NCBI RefSeq assembly: GCF_003473485.1 | Contig: NC_053044.1 | Span: 37,948,091-38,012,090, forward strand | DNA from: Medicago truncatula | Lineage: Eukaryota; Streptophyta; Magnoliopsida; Fabales; Fabaceae | DNA length: 64,000 bases | Reading direction: 5' to 3' | Part shown: positions 1 through 13,125 of the stretch, one piece after another | Layout of the letters: each line of letters opens with the position of its first letter | Numbering within the stretch: position 1 is the stretch's first letter | Position numbers and translations under genes: made by a program | Notes under the pieces: generated by a model | Told to the model about the DNA's origin: nothing | Databases searched by the model: none | The model's input: only the letters and a program-made list of their open reading frames with translations

Positions 1-338
1 AAAATGTGTAAGCTTTAACCACTAACCCACATTATGTTACTTAAAAAAAAAAACACAAAACCTAAAAAAAAAAAAAAAAAAAAACAGCAATAATAAACAA
101 AAAAGAATGAATTAATTATGATTATGAATAAGCATACTACTACTACTACTACTGGGTGCACCGCGGCGCGTCACTCCAAAAGTGAGAGGATAACAATTTT
201 CATTTCGATAAGAAGAGGTTCTCATTTCTTCTTCATCCACACAATACAAATTCCTCCCTCATCTCTACTTCTATTCATTCCAAAACCAAAAGAGAGGATA
301 ACAAAACAAATCCTCTTCTCTTCACTCTCAATTCAACT
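1..338 (+). promoter_or_regulatory. 5' flank and leader of tufA
   Basis: Upstream sequence of the plastid EF-Tu gene. It holds A-rich runs near 45-83, a short ACT trinucleotide repeat at about 136-153, and then a CT-rich stretch (about 200-338) typical of the transcribed leader of highly expressed plant genes. No TATA box could be placed with confidence. An open frame at 118-474 overlaps the leader but looks like low-complexity sequence, not a gene. Confidence 0.45.
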
Positions 339-2043
339 ATGGCAATTTCAATTTCTTCTTCTTCTTCCACCAAACTCAAACTCTCATCACCCTACCCACC
401 ACACACTCACACCTTCACCACTTCCTCTTCCGCTTCCATTTCCAACCCCTCCACCACTCATCGTCCCAAACTAACCCTAACTCACCTCTCCTCCTCCTTC
501 CTCAACCCCTCCACAATCCTCCACCTCACCCCTTCCTCCAAACCCACCCCCACTCGCTCCTCCCCTTTCACCGTCCGTGCCGCCCGTGGCAAATTCGAGC
601 GCAAAAAGCCTCATCTCAACATTGGAACCATCGGCCATGTCGACCATGGCAAAACCACTTTAACCGCTGCTCTTACTATGGCTCTCGCTTCTCTAGGTAA
701 CAGCGCCCCTAAAAAATACGATGAAATTGACGCTGCTCCTGAAGAACGTGCTCGTGGTATTACAATTAATACTGCTACTGTTGAATATGAGACTGAAACT
801 CGTCATTATGCTCATGTTGATTGTCCCGGTCACGCTGATTATGTCAAGAATATGATTACCGGTGCTGCTCAGATGGACGGCGCTATTCTTGTTGTCTCCG
901 GTGCCGATGGTCCTATGCCTCAAACCAAAGAACACATCCTTCTCGCCAAGCAGGTAATTATCTTATCTCAATCTACTTATTTATTATATTATTATTAGAC
1001 TATTAATACTAACAATTTTAGTTAGGATTATAACTAGTGAAGATTTAATGCAATGTTACACTATTGTTTAATTTCTGGAAGATTTATTGATAGATGTCTA
1101 GTTTGTATATAAATTTTGATGATTATTGTTTTTCAATGGTTGGTTTTAACTGTTGAAATGTATGTTTTTTGATTGCTTGGTATCTTAGGTTGGTGTTCCG
1201 AGTGTGGTTGTTTTCTTGAACAAGCAGGACCAAGTGGATGATGAGGAGCTTCTTGAACTTGTTGAGCTTGAAGTTCGGGAGCTTCTATCGTCTTACGAGT
1301 TTCCTGGAGATGACATTCCGATTGTTTCTGGTTCAGCGCTATTGGCGTTGGAAGCGTTAGTGGCGAACCCTACTATTAAACGTGGTGATAATGAGTGGGT
1401 GGATAAGATTTATAAACTTATGGATGAAGTTGACAACTATATACCAATCCCTCAAAGACAAACGGAACTCCCCTTTTTGCTAGCTATTGAGGATGTGTTT
1501 TCAATCACTGGTCGTGGAACAGTTGCCACCGGAAGAATTGAAAGGGGGCTTGTTAAGGTTGGTGATGTAGTTGACCTTGTTGGTTTGAGGGAAACGAGGA
1601 GCACTACAGTGACGGGAGTGGAAATGTTTCAGAAGATTTTGGACGATGCTATGGCTGGTGATAATGTGGGTTTGTTGCTGAGAGGTGTTCAGAAGATTGA
1701 TATTCAAAGAGGGATGGTTTTGGCTAAGCCTGGAACTATTACTCCTCACTCTAAGTTTGAATGTATTGTGTATGTTTTGAAGAAGGAAGAAGGTGGAAGA
1801 CATTCACCTTTCTTTGCTGGTTATAGGCCTCAGTTTTACATGAGAACTACAGATGTTACCGGAAAAGTTACATCTATCATGAATGACAAGGATGAGGAGT
1901 CGAAGATGGTGATGCCCGGTGATCGTGTTAAGATGGTGGTTGAACTCATTGTCCCTGTGGCTATTGAACAAGGAATGAGGTTTGCTATTAGAGAAGGAGG
2001 GAAGACCGTTGGAGCTGGTGTTATCGGAGCTATCATTGAGTGA
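339..2043 (+). CDS. tufA: Chloroplast elongation factor Tu, nuclear gene, two exons
   Basis: Plastid translation elongation factor Tu, the GTPase that delivers aminoacyl-tRNA to the chloroplast ribosome. Exon 1 is 339-953 (ends CAG before GTAATT) and exon 2 is 1189-2043 (after TATCTTAG); the join is in frame and gives 489 residues, the usual precursor length. Residues 1 to about 80 are Ser/Thr/Pro-rich, as in a transit peptide; the mature protein starts near [13 protein letters not shown]. GTPase motifs are intact: G1 GHVDHGKT (about 99-106), the G2 region [13 protein letters not shown]3 DCPGH (161-165), G4 NKQD (216-219) and G5 SGSAL. EF-Tu domains 2 and 3 follow and the protein ends in the conserved [11 protein letters not shown]. 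The intron falls inside the GTPase domain, just before the strand leading to NKQD. The first ATG is used because it opens the transit peptide. Identification is firm; it looks functional. Confidence 0.97.
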
Positions 2044-4089
2044 ATGAAGATTACTATCCAGTTGCTGCATCATCACTCTTCAAATGGAGTTTCTTTTTAT
2101 TTATTTATTTTTGATGCAATCAATTAATTGACTTTTGCCCTTCATACAACTTGTCTGCGGTAATTTTATAGGGTTAAATTTAACTTTCGGATTGTCTTTA
2201 GTCGAATTGGATACTATTTTTCCATCGGGATGTTTTGTAAGTTGTTGTTGTTACCTGCTTATACTTGTTTGTTCTCTTATTGTTGAGTTCCTTAAATTGC
2301 ATCAATGATGAGATTGTGTTGAGGGATCAACTGTTACAGTTTTACCCTTCATTAGATATAGTTGAATGTCACTCTAATTTGTGGTCACTTGCTTGTGCCT
2401 GTGTATTCTTGCAATCATGAGATGGATTACTTTTGGCCTCTTTTGGTCCTGGTCTTTCAGATATGCTTTGTCTCTTCCATCTCTTTTTGACAAATGAAGT
2501 TTTCTATCTTGGTTAACAAAATGGAGAAAGAGAGAGAGCAGTAAAGAAACCAAGAGAAGCGGTTAATATAATGAAAATCAAGTTTGATTAGTTTTTTTTT
2601 AATAGTGGATGTGGAGGATCTAAGTTGCTAGATTTCAGCAGTTTTGATCATGGTTTTATTATAGCTGCTCATAAAAGAGTGTTTACTTTCTTCTTTGAAA
2701 AGGGAAAGTGCGTTTACTTAATACGGCTATTAAGGTGGTACCTTTTTTTTTTGGCTTTCGCACCGGTTTCTGACCCTAATCCGGCTCGTGCGTGGAGGCA
2801 TGCACACTGGCCAAACGTTGTTCTCCGTGATCCACATTTCATACACATGCACCAAGAATTGTTAATTTAATGAAGACTTCTGTCAAATATTTTTTAATGA
2901 AGATGCAACACAAGATATAGTTTTACACCGTCATCTAATGTAAACAGTAAACATAATCACTTTTTAAAATAACAACCTAATACTCATGTATTATTGGACA
3001 TAAGTGTAAAACTATTTTACACTATCTTCCCTTTTCTTGATCATTATTTGAGTGTTTTGTGTTTTCGAAGTAAAACTAGTCTTGTTCCTAAAATGGATTC
3101 AAATCACTTAGTGCCCGGTCTATGTAGATGAAGTGAAAAACACCACTTAAAACTTACACACAACTATGAGGTTCTATGTTCGTATTCGGGTGAAAGTGTA
3201 TGGTCTAACAATATCGGCATTGTCACCTTATGACAATCAAAATTAGTTTTGTTTCTAAAATGATTGAAATCCTTTTTAATCAAAATTAGTTTTCGACACC
3301 ATAAAATAAAAAACGATGGTTTGTTTGAGGTTATAGTAATGTATTAGTACTAATTTTCGTATCTTGCAATAAATGAAAACATCAGGTTTGCCAATTCAAT
3401 TTTTAGCCCCACTTTTATTTCATGGCTGAATAAGTTGTGGACAGAGTAGTAACAAAAAGTGTGCCATTTTGATAATGTTTCTTGCCAAAGAAAGTGAACC
3501 AACAAAGTTGAAATATTTTTGGTTATTTTCCCGTTTCTATATAACAAAACCACCGTTTCTTATAAAATCATGCTAATAGAGACGGAATAAACTGTTAACT
3601 TGTCCATGACCTTGTAATCTCTTAATGAGCATTGTTGCATTTCAACCCTGTTACAACATTTAGAAAAAATCAAAACCAAACATGGCAAGCTACGTTCGAC
3701 CTAGAAGACCTCAAGTTGTGTTTTCGATCCTTGTTAAGATAGCTGGTTTGGCTCCAGTCAAATCATCAAATAGGTTGGTTATCGAATCATGACTACGAAG
3801 TCTCTCTGATTCGATTTCCAATTCAAATTTTGAAATATTCCCATGAAAATATGTATATCACAACATGGTGATAAGATAATAAAGAAATGTCACTAAATTA
3901 TTCAGTAACCACATTGCCACAAAGCCAACCATCCAATTTTCTAGCTATCCAATATGCTAAAGATATGTTGTTATCCTATATTAATAATTCATGCACCATA
4001 ATAAAACTCGATGCTTGATGTTACAAGCATCAAGGCTATCTGAAGATATAACTAAGTTGTTCCTCGCTACGACTATATATCAAATTTCA
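2044..4089. other. tufA 3' region and intergenic spacer
   Basis: The first few hundred bases are probably tufA 3' UTR. No convincing gene follows. An 81-codon open frame at 2625-2870 has no recognisable homology. From about 3290 the sequence (for example 3320-3560) recurs, diverged, at about 8790-9480 and 24770-25350, so it is the downstream edge of the unit that carries the Di19-like genes. Confidence 0.6.
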
Positions 4090-6614
4090 TTAATCTAAGA
4101 ATAATGCTGAAATGAGAAGCTCCTGTGCAAATGCAGCCCTGTCACTTCTCTCTTGAACATGTTCATCGCTGGTATCAGGTGCATCTTTCTCAAAGCTGCA
4201 AATAGAAAACCATCAGTAAAATTTTGACAAAAACTAAGGCATACCTTAATAATGTGTATAAAGAACTTAAACTACAATCAACAAATATTTAATACATAAA
4301 TGTTTGGAATGTACTACATACATGGTACCACTTCAAAATATATTCAGAGACGAAAAATATAGATTTACTTCTCGAGAGAATGTGATTGTGAACCATATAT
4401 CAAAGGAAGATATTGAACAAAGTCAAGTAATTCTGGCGATAAAAGGGGGTGTCACACAACTCTACAAAACTCAAGGTTTGCAATAACAGTTTTCATATTT
4501 AGAAAGACAATAATGATAAGTTACTGAGTAAACCTCTCGCTACATTATCCTTTAAACTGTCAATATAGTAAGTATAATAATTGTAGGTTACTGCAAAGCT
4601 AGATTTAGAGAAACCATCTGAATTGCATCTCAAGTCAATAAATACAAGCTATTTAAGTGGGTGTAGTACATTTATGTATCGGCATACATTATGAGGCTCC
4701 TTTAATCAAATTTAAGATATAATTTCGGAAGAACTAATTAGAGAGAACATCAGAATGATATTATATTATCATCTACTCACACCTCCTGTATCTTCGAAAA
4801 AAACCTTACAACAGAAAGAATATTAGAGAAATAAAAATGCGAAGAGCGGGAATATATAATCGTCTTCTCTGTTAAATTCAGATAGAAATTTTCTATCGTG
4901 AGTATAGTTGATATTTATAACATATCCAAGAACAACATCATACCTTTTTCCGTTGGAAATGCCTTTTTCAACAGGAACGTCTGAAGCATTACTGATGGTA
5001 TCTTCATCTGAGAAAAAATCATCAAAGCTTGGAACATATGCATTGTCCTGAGATGGAACATCTGCATTAGTGATGGTATCTCTCTTGTCATGCAATTCCC
5101 AATCAACATTGGAGTTTTCCCACGGCTTCCAAATGCCCTATGTAGAAAGCATACATTGTAATATCACCATAATGAATTGATTTAGATAAGAATTAAATAC
5201 TATGCGAAAATGAGCTATGTTACAATTAAAGCACATACATCACAAGATAAGCAACAGATACCTTTGGCACGGCTGGGAAGCTTGAACTCTGCATATTTCT
5301 GATTGCCTCCTCCCCTAAATTTTCATGGCACACAGGACAAATCTGATATATGAACAGTGAAGCAGTCATTCAGATATCAAATTTCAATGTCTTATTTCAT
5401 TTTATTCCTTAGTTTTTTATTAAAATGGTTGCTTCATGCTCATCTTTTTATTAAGATCAGGACAAGTGCACTACATCAAGCTGATACAGAAATTTTATGT
5501 TCAATTTCATTAGCAGGTAAGCAAGGACATCATTTTATAAAAACGAAAAAAATACTTTATCAACAAGTTTTTCTGAACATAAATTATAAAATGCAGGATA
5601 TCATACCATAGTATATGAGACGTATGTCTGATCTTCTGAACAGTCAAGCAGTGCGGAAACTTCGATGTCAAAATTGCATTTAGGACATTTTTTAGCTGAT
5701 GGAGAATAACCATCAAGATCAATGGGATTGAAGATTGTATCACCTTCTGTTAGGTTCAAAATGGAACATCATAAGCAAGTTTTTTCTATCAAAATAACTC
5801 CATTTTGCATGACATACACTGATACAGATGCACAAGCTCGCAAACTACCAACAAGCAACAAAAATTAATGGTGCTAAAGCTGAGAAATAAGTTGTTTTTG
5901 CAATTAGGGGAAAATATGTGTGAATGAAATCATAAAAAAAAATTCTCTTAATTAGGGGAAAATTTGTTTTTGCAGCTCTTTTTTTAAAAAGGATTACGTT
6001 TAGAGGTGTAATCGATGATAATCCCCATCAGTTTAGAAAATTTCACAACAATGACAAGATTCAAATTTTCACCTCCCTTTTCCTCCTTTCTCTACCATCC
6101 AAATTTACAACAAATCTTCATGGCATATGAAATCAACACTCAGCAAGACAATGAAATTCATCACCTAAACTAAAGACTTGACATATGATGTATCAATCAA
6201 TTCTATTCAGCAAAATATCCAATGTTCGGTTAAGAGATAGCACAATAACATTCATAGATCAAACATAACCTATTAATTCTGTAAGGTACCAACATATTTA
6301 TTTTTTCCTACTTATGTTATGCTACTGTTAAGCAAAAGAACTCATTTTTTCACACACACAGATTACTAAAATCAAATTAAAGAAAAACAACCTTTTTCTT
6401 CCTCCGAAGTACTCTTATCATCAACCTGATTCCCAATAAAGTTGTCTTCTTGGCCAGGACGAGTTCTGATCATTGGTATGGACTTTAAGCGTTCAATGAT
6501 CTCAGAAGGATCAAACTCCATTGAAGCCAGATTGTTGAAAGGAGGAAAACTTAGAGGCAATTCTGTAGGAGTTGATGAAGAAGAGCTCACAATGTTTTTG
6601 TTTTCAACCGTCAT
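4090..6614 (-). CDS. Di19-like protein, intact copy A
   Basis: A five-exon gene on the minus strand: 6614-6392, 5746-5607, 5342-5262, 5137-4944 and 4195-4090, all with GT-AG borders; phases agree and give 247 residues. The start is the ATG at 6614. I read it as a divergent Di19 (drought-induced 19) protein; the family are small nuclear zinc-binding proteins linked to stress and calcium-kinase signalling. Evidence: exon 2 ends with CPKC-x-FDIEVSAL, like the first half of a Di19 finger; exon 3 opens ICPVCHENLGEEAIR, like the second; exon 5 ends QERSDRAAFAQELLISALF, like the Di19 C-terminal motif. The middle is acidic (SFDDFFSDEDTISNASD). Odd: the histidines that complete the family's C2H2 fingers are absent (LDCSEDQ where HLxxEH is expected), so metal binding may be altered. 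First member of the local array. Confidence 0.65.
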
Positions 6615-9049
6615 TGTCACTCACCACTCAATTACTCAACTGAAAAACTTTTTCGATGGTTTACGAGGTACTACTTATTTATATACAACAATGAATTGTG
6701 ATAAGCACAAATGGAAAACAATTATTGTAATAAATTATAATTTTATATAAACTGAGGATTGTGAATAAAATAAGCTAAGAAATTGTGATGCCAAGAAGGT
6801 CTTTGTGAAATAGTACTAACTTCAATGGAAACGGTTGGTTGTACAAATGAATGACACTTGAAACACATTCATTGGTCAAATAATATTTTGAAAATTGATT
6901 GAGTTGAGACAAATGATAATAAAGAATTTTGGCATCATTGGGCTAAAGCAGAAACTGAAAAAGTAGAGGGAGAAGAAAAAGCATTTGAGAAAACATAGAG
7001 AAAGTAATAAGGAGAGAGAAGCAAATGTAGCATAGTGGAAGCACTGAAGTGCATGTCTATAGTCTGTTAAGTGATTGAATTCTTCTTCTGAAGAAGAGAG
7101 GAGTTCATCACCATGCACCACTTCTTCTTCTCAACTGGAAAAAAAATCATAGGCATTGTCTCTAAAGAGAAAATGAGAGAGTTGACTGTAGATGAAGTTT
7201 TGCATAATCACAAACGCTTAATTGCATGATTTGAACAAACACAAAAATACATTTTTTAAAAAAAAAATTATTTTTAGAATATATATTATTTTATTCTTTT
7301 TTCTTTCTAACTTTTCTCAAGTTAGTGAATGTGTCCAAATACTTTTGACCAACAATATATTTTTTTTGCTAGTATAATATGTAAAGTGAATATATTTTTA
7401 GAATAGTACTATGAGTTTTTGCTATTATCAAATAATCGAGTTTTTAAAATAATTAAAACCATTGCCATATTTTTTGAAGTCATAATTAAAAGGTAAAGAT
7501 GAAAGAAAAAAAATGAGAGAGAGAGAGAGAGAAATATAATAGACATGCACGTCTACAACAATAATAAAATAATAATAGTTTGTATTAATCAATTCTTTAA
7601 AAAATAATTTTGAATAATTTTACCTTTTTAAGTAATAAATAATCTAATCAAAAGATATTTTTTTGACTAAAAAAACGTTAATTTAATAAACTATTTTTAC
7701 TGAATAAATTAATATCCTTTTTTCAATGGCAAATTTGGAAAAATAATACCCTACCTTCCTCTCAAGTCTCGACCTGTTTCATTATAGGAGCGACAACAGA
7801 AGCCAAACTCGAGGGTGTGCGGTAGGCGCGACAATAGAAGCCTCCATTTTGTAAGAGGCACCAATTTCTTTTCTTAATAGGCATCGTTAATATTGCATCT
7901 AATGAGAGAAATTTTTCAAATTGGGAATTGTTTAAATCTTATTTTCACAAACGCACGAAATCGTTGCAAGTAATAAATTAAATCGGTAATATCAAGCGTC
8001 AAACTTGAAGCTTGCTTTTACTGTCAAATTGTATTTGTCACTTAATTGAACAAAAAGGTTCCGGTTTAGTTGCAAAAACAATTTTAACAATTAAACTTGG
8101 TTGAAAATTAATGAGTGAAAATGTTACGAATGAGTTTCACTAGACTCTCTTATGTCGATGGATATTTTCAGAATATAAGTTTTTTATTTATAATTTTTAA
8201 TAATAGATAATTAAAGATAATAAAGATTAAAAATGTGTATTTACATGTGTGAAACAATCAACAAGATCCAATAATACCATCTTTAGTAGAAGGTGGATGA
8301 ATTTGTCCTATAAAGTCAAAAGGTCATGACTTCACAATGGCATGTAACTCCATCGGCTGAAACATTTTGAATGTGTCCGTGTCTTTGACACTCTTCTTCG
8401 CTTGATTTGGCAAAAAGAATACAAGCCTTCGCGTAAAACATGGAAGGGAGAAGATGGAAAAAAATGTGTGTGGTGCATCATATAATTAACTTATCCATTT
8501 TAGAGTAATTGACCACTTGAAACATAAAATTTAGAGTAATTGACCAGTTGAAACATAAAATAGTTTGATCATTATTCTAGTGTTCTTATGTTTTTTATTT
8601 TATAGTAAAACAGCTAGTTTTATTTAATTTCCAAAAAGGATTCAAATAATTTCCAATCAATTTTCTTTTAACCCTCAGGTTCTTAAGAGAAAGAACTCTA
8701 ATAATCCGGAGTTCATCATGGTGAAGATCATTGACTAATTGAATCCAATTGCTTGGTTACATCTGATCAAAATTTTGTTTCTAAAATGATTGAAAGCCCT
8801 CTTAATAAAGAATGACAGTTTGTTTGGCGTTTTTTTGTTTTGTTTTGGGTCAAAGCAATGAAAATAAAATGCAAACCAGGATTAAAGCATGAACCTGTTT
8901 ACAAAAGAGAGAAAGGAAGCCAAAGGCTATCCTATAACAACAAAAAGTGTAGCCTGCTATGAAAGCATAGAGCTGCACATGCCCCTAAAGAAATCTAATT
9001 AGATATAGCATCTGTTATGCAAAATAGATGAGTATCAAAATTTCCTAAT
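6615..9049. other. 5' flank of Di19-like copy A and spacer
   Basis: No gene supported. About 6615-7780 is the 5' flank of copy A and is matched, diverged, by the flank of copy B (about 21532-23920), which marks the duplicated unit. It holds a short GA run at about 7516-7531. At about 8501-8562 a block of about 32 bp (TTAGAGTAATTGACCA and onward) is repeated twice in tandem. About 8760-9500 resembles the 3' flank seen at 3240-3660. Confidence 0.5.
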
Positions 9050-9052
9050 CCT

Positions 9053-9256
9053 CTAATCACCATATTTGGGATTGCTTTTGATAACATCATGTTTGGATCT
9101 TGTATTCACAGTATGAGAGTCAGTCTCAGTAAGATCTGTAGAGATTTTGTGTTTTGATTTGGTGCCAGAAAGTGCTTTGGGACTCTTGGGCTTTCTAGGT
9201 CTCCCTCTCTTGCCCTTTTTAACAGTTTTTGTAGTTTGTGATAAGTATTTGTTCAC
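9053..9256 (-). other. Short open frame with an AT-hook-like motif
   Basis: A 67-codon open frame whose middle reads KKGKRGRPRKPKSPK, matching the GRP core of an AT-hook (minor-groove DNA binding). I do not recognise a full protein. It lies in a duplicated 3' flank of the Di19-like array and could be a gene fragment or chance. No splice partners are evident. Confidence 0.25.
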
Positions 9257-9559
9257 TTAAGGAGAAAGAGTAAAAAAGACTGCTGCTGCTCAGTTTGTTT
9301 GGCGTTGAAGTGTCACATTATGATAATATTTCTAACCAAAGAAAGTGAAACAACCAAATTGAATTTTCATGCCAGCTAGTTTTTGGTTATTTTCCAATTT
9401 CTATAATGGTTTCTTTCTTGTCAAAATCAAAATCATAGTTTCTTATAAAATTGATTATTCTTAATACTAGTTGACGGAATTAATTCCTGTTACCTTGTAA
9501 TAACTCAATGAGCATTGTTCCTCACCATTTCCATCTCAACCTGTTGCAACACTGGAAAA

Positions 9560-10300
9560 TTGAAAAGTCGGTGTATGTACTTGCATACACTGTGTGAATC
9601 CCTTGATCAAATTTAAGATATAATTTTGGAAGAACAAGTTAGGGAGAATAAAAGAATGATATCATATAATCATCTACACAAACCTCCTGTATCTTTCAAA
9701 GTAACCTTAAAATGGAAAGAATATTAGAGAAATAAAAAACCGAAGAGCGGGAACATAAACGTCGTGTTTCTTATATGTAATGTCATAATAAATAGAATTT
9801 AGACACTATTGATAATCTCCCACTGAATAAAACTCAGTGATATCATGTAGATCCACAAATAGTTGAGAAATGTAATATAAAGTACAATAATCTGGAAATC
9901 TATGGTAACACCATTAGGTATATGATTTTCCATACCACAAGAAACAATATTTTTATTAAATGTAGAGAACAATGAATGAGTAACAACGATATTAAATTCA
10001 GATAGGCATTTTCCCTCATGAGCATAGTTGATATTTATAACATATCCAAGAACAGGATCATACTTTTCTCCAATGGAAATGCCTTTTGCAACGGTATCGT
10101 CTGAGGCATTTTACCTGGCATACAAAGTAGCTCTTAAAATAAAAGAGCAGTACAGTTAAATAAATATGTCTTACACTGATACATACAGATGCACAAACTC
10201 ACAAATTACCAAGAAAAAAATGGTGCAAAAGCCCTCTTCCTTTCTCTAAATTTGGGGAAAATTTGTTTTACAATTTTTTGCTTAAAAGGGTAAGGTTTAG
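9560..10300 (-). pseudogene. Di19-like gene fragment (intron 4 / exon 4 remnant)
   Basis: Diverged copy of the Di19-like unit. About 9580-10040 matches intron 4 of the intact copies and about 10048-10110 matches the 3' part of exon 4 (encoding the ASDDT-x-AKGIS stretch). The similarity then stops and resumes at about 10130 with sequence that lies upstream of exon 2 in intact copies, so exons 2-3 and most of exon 4 are deleted. Confidence 0.55.
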
Positions 10301-10582
10301 AGGCTTTAATGATATTCCCCATCAGTTTGTAGGGTGACTCTAAAGTCCTTAAAATAAAAGGAAGCGGGCTTGTAGTATAAGCCACTTATAGCCATCATAA
10401 TAGGGAAGTCTCTTTCCCAAGTATGAATCATGATACAACTTACTACTCACAAACTGCTCCATACTTGCACAATTCACACCTCTAGAAGTCGCTTCTGGAG
10501 TAACGGTTACCTACGCGACCAAGAGCAGTAAGTATAATTAAAAGGATAAAGAGTAATTATACAAATCATTCAAAGTGGAACT

Positions 10583-11300
10583 TACATCATACTGATGAAG
10601 GTCCTTCCTTTTAAGGTAACTCGGGAAAAAAATGGTTTGCCATAACAACACATATCTTGCCATAGCTCCCCTTTCCGGAGCGAAAGGGAAACGTCGGCGA
10701 TGATTTACTTTGTGGAGGAGGGGAATGAGTCTCCAGAATGAAATGTCATTTGTCCCAGATCCTGTTCAACTTCAGACACCTCTTGTGGCTGGGAAATGAA
10801 CTTGCCTCAGATTGGGGAGCAGGTGGAGGAGACACCAAATCTTGATAGGGTGCTGATTGAGTTGAGGTAGCTTGGTACAGCTCTGGTGTTGGTTACCTCT
10901 CTGGGCCGCCGTATGAAGAAACTACATCATGGCCACCGCTAACATCTGTACCACCACCGTATCCACCTCGGCCACTACCATATCCACAGTCTCCTTGCTG
11001 AGAAGGCCCTCCTCAACCCCAACAACAGTATGGTAGACCACTTGAATATCTAATGATGGGGGTTGAGGAGGGCTTCCCCTTCCTCTTTCTTGATACCCAG
11101 TAGGCCTTCCATACTGTTGTTGGGGTTGAGGAGGGTCATCTCAGCAAGGAGACCGTGGATTTGGTGGTGGCCGAGATGGATAAAGTGGTGGTGCAGGTGC
11201 TGGAGGTGGCCATGATGTATTTCCTTTGTATGGAGGCCCAGAGAGGTAACCAACCCCAGAGCTGTACCAAGCTACCTCAACTCAATCAGCACCCTATCAA
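10583..11300. repeat. ARGONAUTE-derived palindrome 1
   Basis: The minus strand from about 11033 to 10583 encodes, with stops, the N-terminal part of an ARGONAUTE protein: a Gly-rich tract, then PTPELYQATSTQSAPYQ, then FPFRSGKGSYGKICVVMANHFF and KDLHQYD, ending at a GTAAG splice donor. This matches the AGO1-type order (PELHQAT, GKG-x-GK, ANHFF, DLHHYD). The arm 10842-11033 is repeated inverted at 11109-11300 (about 192 bp each; the plus strand again reads YGGPER, stop, PTPELYQAT). The 75-bp spacer reads YGRPTGYQERGRGSPPQPP on the minus strand, also AGO-like. Not a functional gene. A retained donor suggests it came from genomic DNA, not from mRNA. Confidence 0.75.
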
Positions 11301-11389
11301 CTCAACGTAGCCAAGGTAAACAGATTAAACAACAAATATAAAGTGAAATTATAAAAATCCAACATTAGAAAAGGGAAATCAATGATACA

Positions 11390-11860
11390 CTATGAGTTTC
11401 TCAACTTTGTTCTTTTTCTTCATACGAGCATACAACCCTTACAACATATAGATGAAAGAAAGGATCATACCGTTTTGCAATGGAAATGTCTTTTGTAATA
11501 ACAACGTTTTGATGGAAGAAAGGAGCATAAAACCATTGCTGGTGGTATTTTCTTCATCTGAAACAAAATCATTGGAGCTTGAAAAATACACATCGTCCCT
11601 AAATGGTGGAAAAATTGAATCAGAGATTGGTTCATGTTTGTTGTTTCCCCAAGATGCCGTTTTTCCGCAGGTTCCAAATCTGCAATGTATAAATTATTCA
11701 TCGTTATATCATCATATTGAATTGAGTTAGAAAAGAATCAAATACTACACTGAAACTGATCTATGTTACAATTAATTTACATAGATATTGCAAGATAAGT
11801 TAAAGATACCTTTTGCAAGATTGGAAAGCTTGAATTATGCACAATCCTTATTTTTAATTT
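11390..11860 (-). pseudogene. Di19-like gene fragment (exons 4 and 3)
   Basis: The minus strand carries a degenerate exon 4 (about 11690-11470, with GETTNMNQSLIQFF where open copies read through in another frame) and the start of exon 3 sequence at about 11810-11855. The similarity then breaks off. The junction closely matches the fragment at 31190-31580, so truncation preceded duplication. Confidence 0.55.
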
Positions 11861-12046
11861 TGCTCTAAGTTAATTTCTCTACCTGACAGATAGGTTCAAA
11901 ATGATTTAGTTACAATCAAATTGATTGAACGCTGAAGTGTCTTGCGTTAGGTTCAAAATGAATCATCATCAACAAATTATGACTTGCTCAGGAACTCCTT
12001 TTTGCACAAAAAGAGCAGTACGAAAAATAAATAAATAAATTGAAGT

Positions 12047-12460
12047 CTTATTTATTTGCGTACAAGATAGAAAACATATATTTCCTCTATATTTTCTCTC
12101 ACTCTCAACACTAGGAGAAACATTACAATATATTTTCTCTTACTCTCAACAAGCTCTAATTGTTGTTGTTGTGTTACTACTTGATCGGATGAATGAAATT
12201 GTGCAAATGAACTTTCTATTTATAGGAGAGGTAAACCATAGCTCCATATATGCAACAAGCCACTTGTCTTCTATGCAAAACACCAAGTGTGCAACATGTC
12301 ACTGGTATCTCATGCATCTTGCAACTTGTCAATGCACGCAACTGTCCACTTTGCCACTTTGCTTTGCATGAAAAATGCTACTTGTGTTACATGCACCATG
12401 TACATGTGTCAAGTTACAAAAGTGGCCTTACCAATCATAATATTGGGTTTTGATCATCAT
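12047..12460 (-). mobile_element. LTR remnant, left part of copy 1
   Basis: Shared with about 31688-32100. On the minus strand it reads like a retrotransposon LTR: a GA-rich leader and a TATAAATAG box (complement of 12216-12224). The Mutator-like element at 12470 splits this copy; the remainder resumes at about 15215 and runs to about 15270 (GCCCATA at the outer end). Internal coding sequence is absent, so it is a solo or partial LTR, probably copia-type. Confidence 0.5.
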
Positions 12461-13125
12461 CTGGGAAAAGAAAATTTCTTTTTTGACAATGAATACTTCC
12501 TATTGACACAAGTAAATGACGCTTTTACCCCCAGCGGCAGTTAACTGCCGTCAGGCTATGCGCCGACAGTTAACAACCGCTGGCTTTCCAGCGGCAGTTA
12601 ACTACCGTTGTGTTCGTGATATATAAACAGAACAACATAGGAGTTTCCAAAACTTCATTGTTATTGTTACGTATTTTGCTTCCATAGGTGCGAATTTCAC
12701 AAAGCATAAACCATTCCAAGCCAATTTCAAGCACAAAATCAAGTAAGTTTTTTGAATCCTATTGCATTGCTATTTTGTGATTGATTTGTTAGTTTTTTTT
12801 GGTTAAATTGGGATTGTAGAGGTTTATTGATTTTATGATGTTATGATAGTTTAGGTTGTTTGAATTGTTAGGTTTAGGTTAGAATTGTTTAGATTGTTAT
12901 AATTGTAAAATTGTTATGAAATTATGGTAGAATTTTTAGGATTAGATGAATTGTTGTATAATCGTTGCGATTAGTTTAGGTTTGTTATGAAATTTTGTTG
13001 TTATGAATTTGTGATAGAATTGTTACGATTAGTTACGGTATAATTTTTAGGATTAGTTTAGGTTTTGATGAATTATTGTAGAATTCTTACGACTAGGTTT
13101 TGATCGCCGATTTGTTTATGTAGAT

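Noticed and set aside
118..474. 118-codon open frame overlapping the tufA start
   Set aside because: Low-complexity leader sequence read in a different frame from the transit peptide.
2625..2870. 81-codon open frame after tufA
   Set aside because: No recognisable motif and the sequence context is non-coding.
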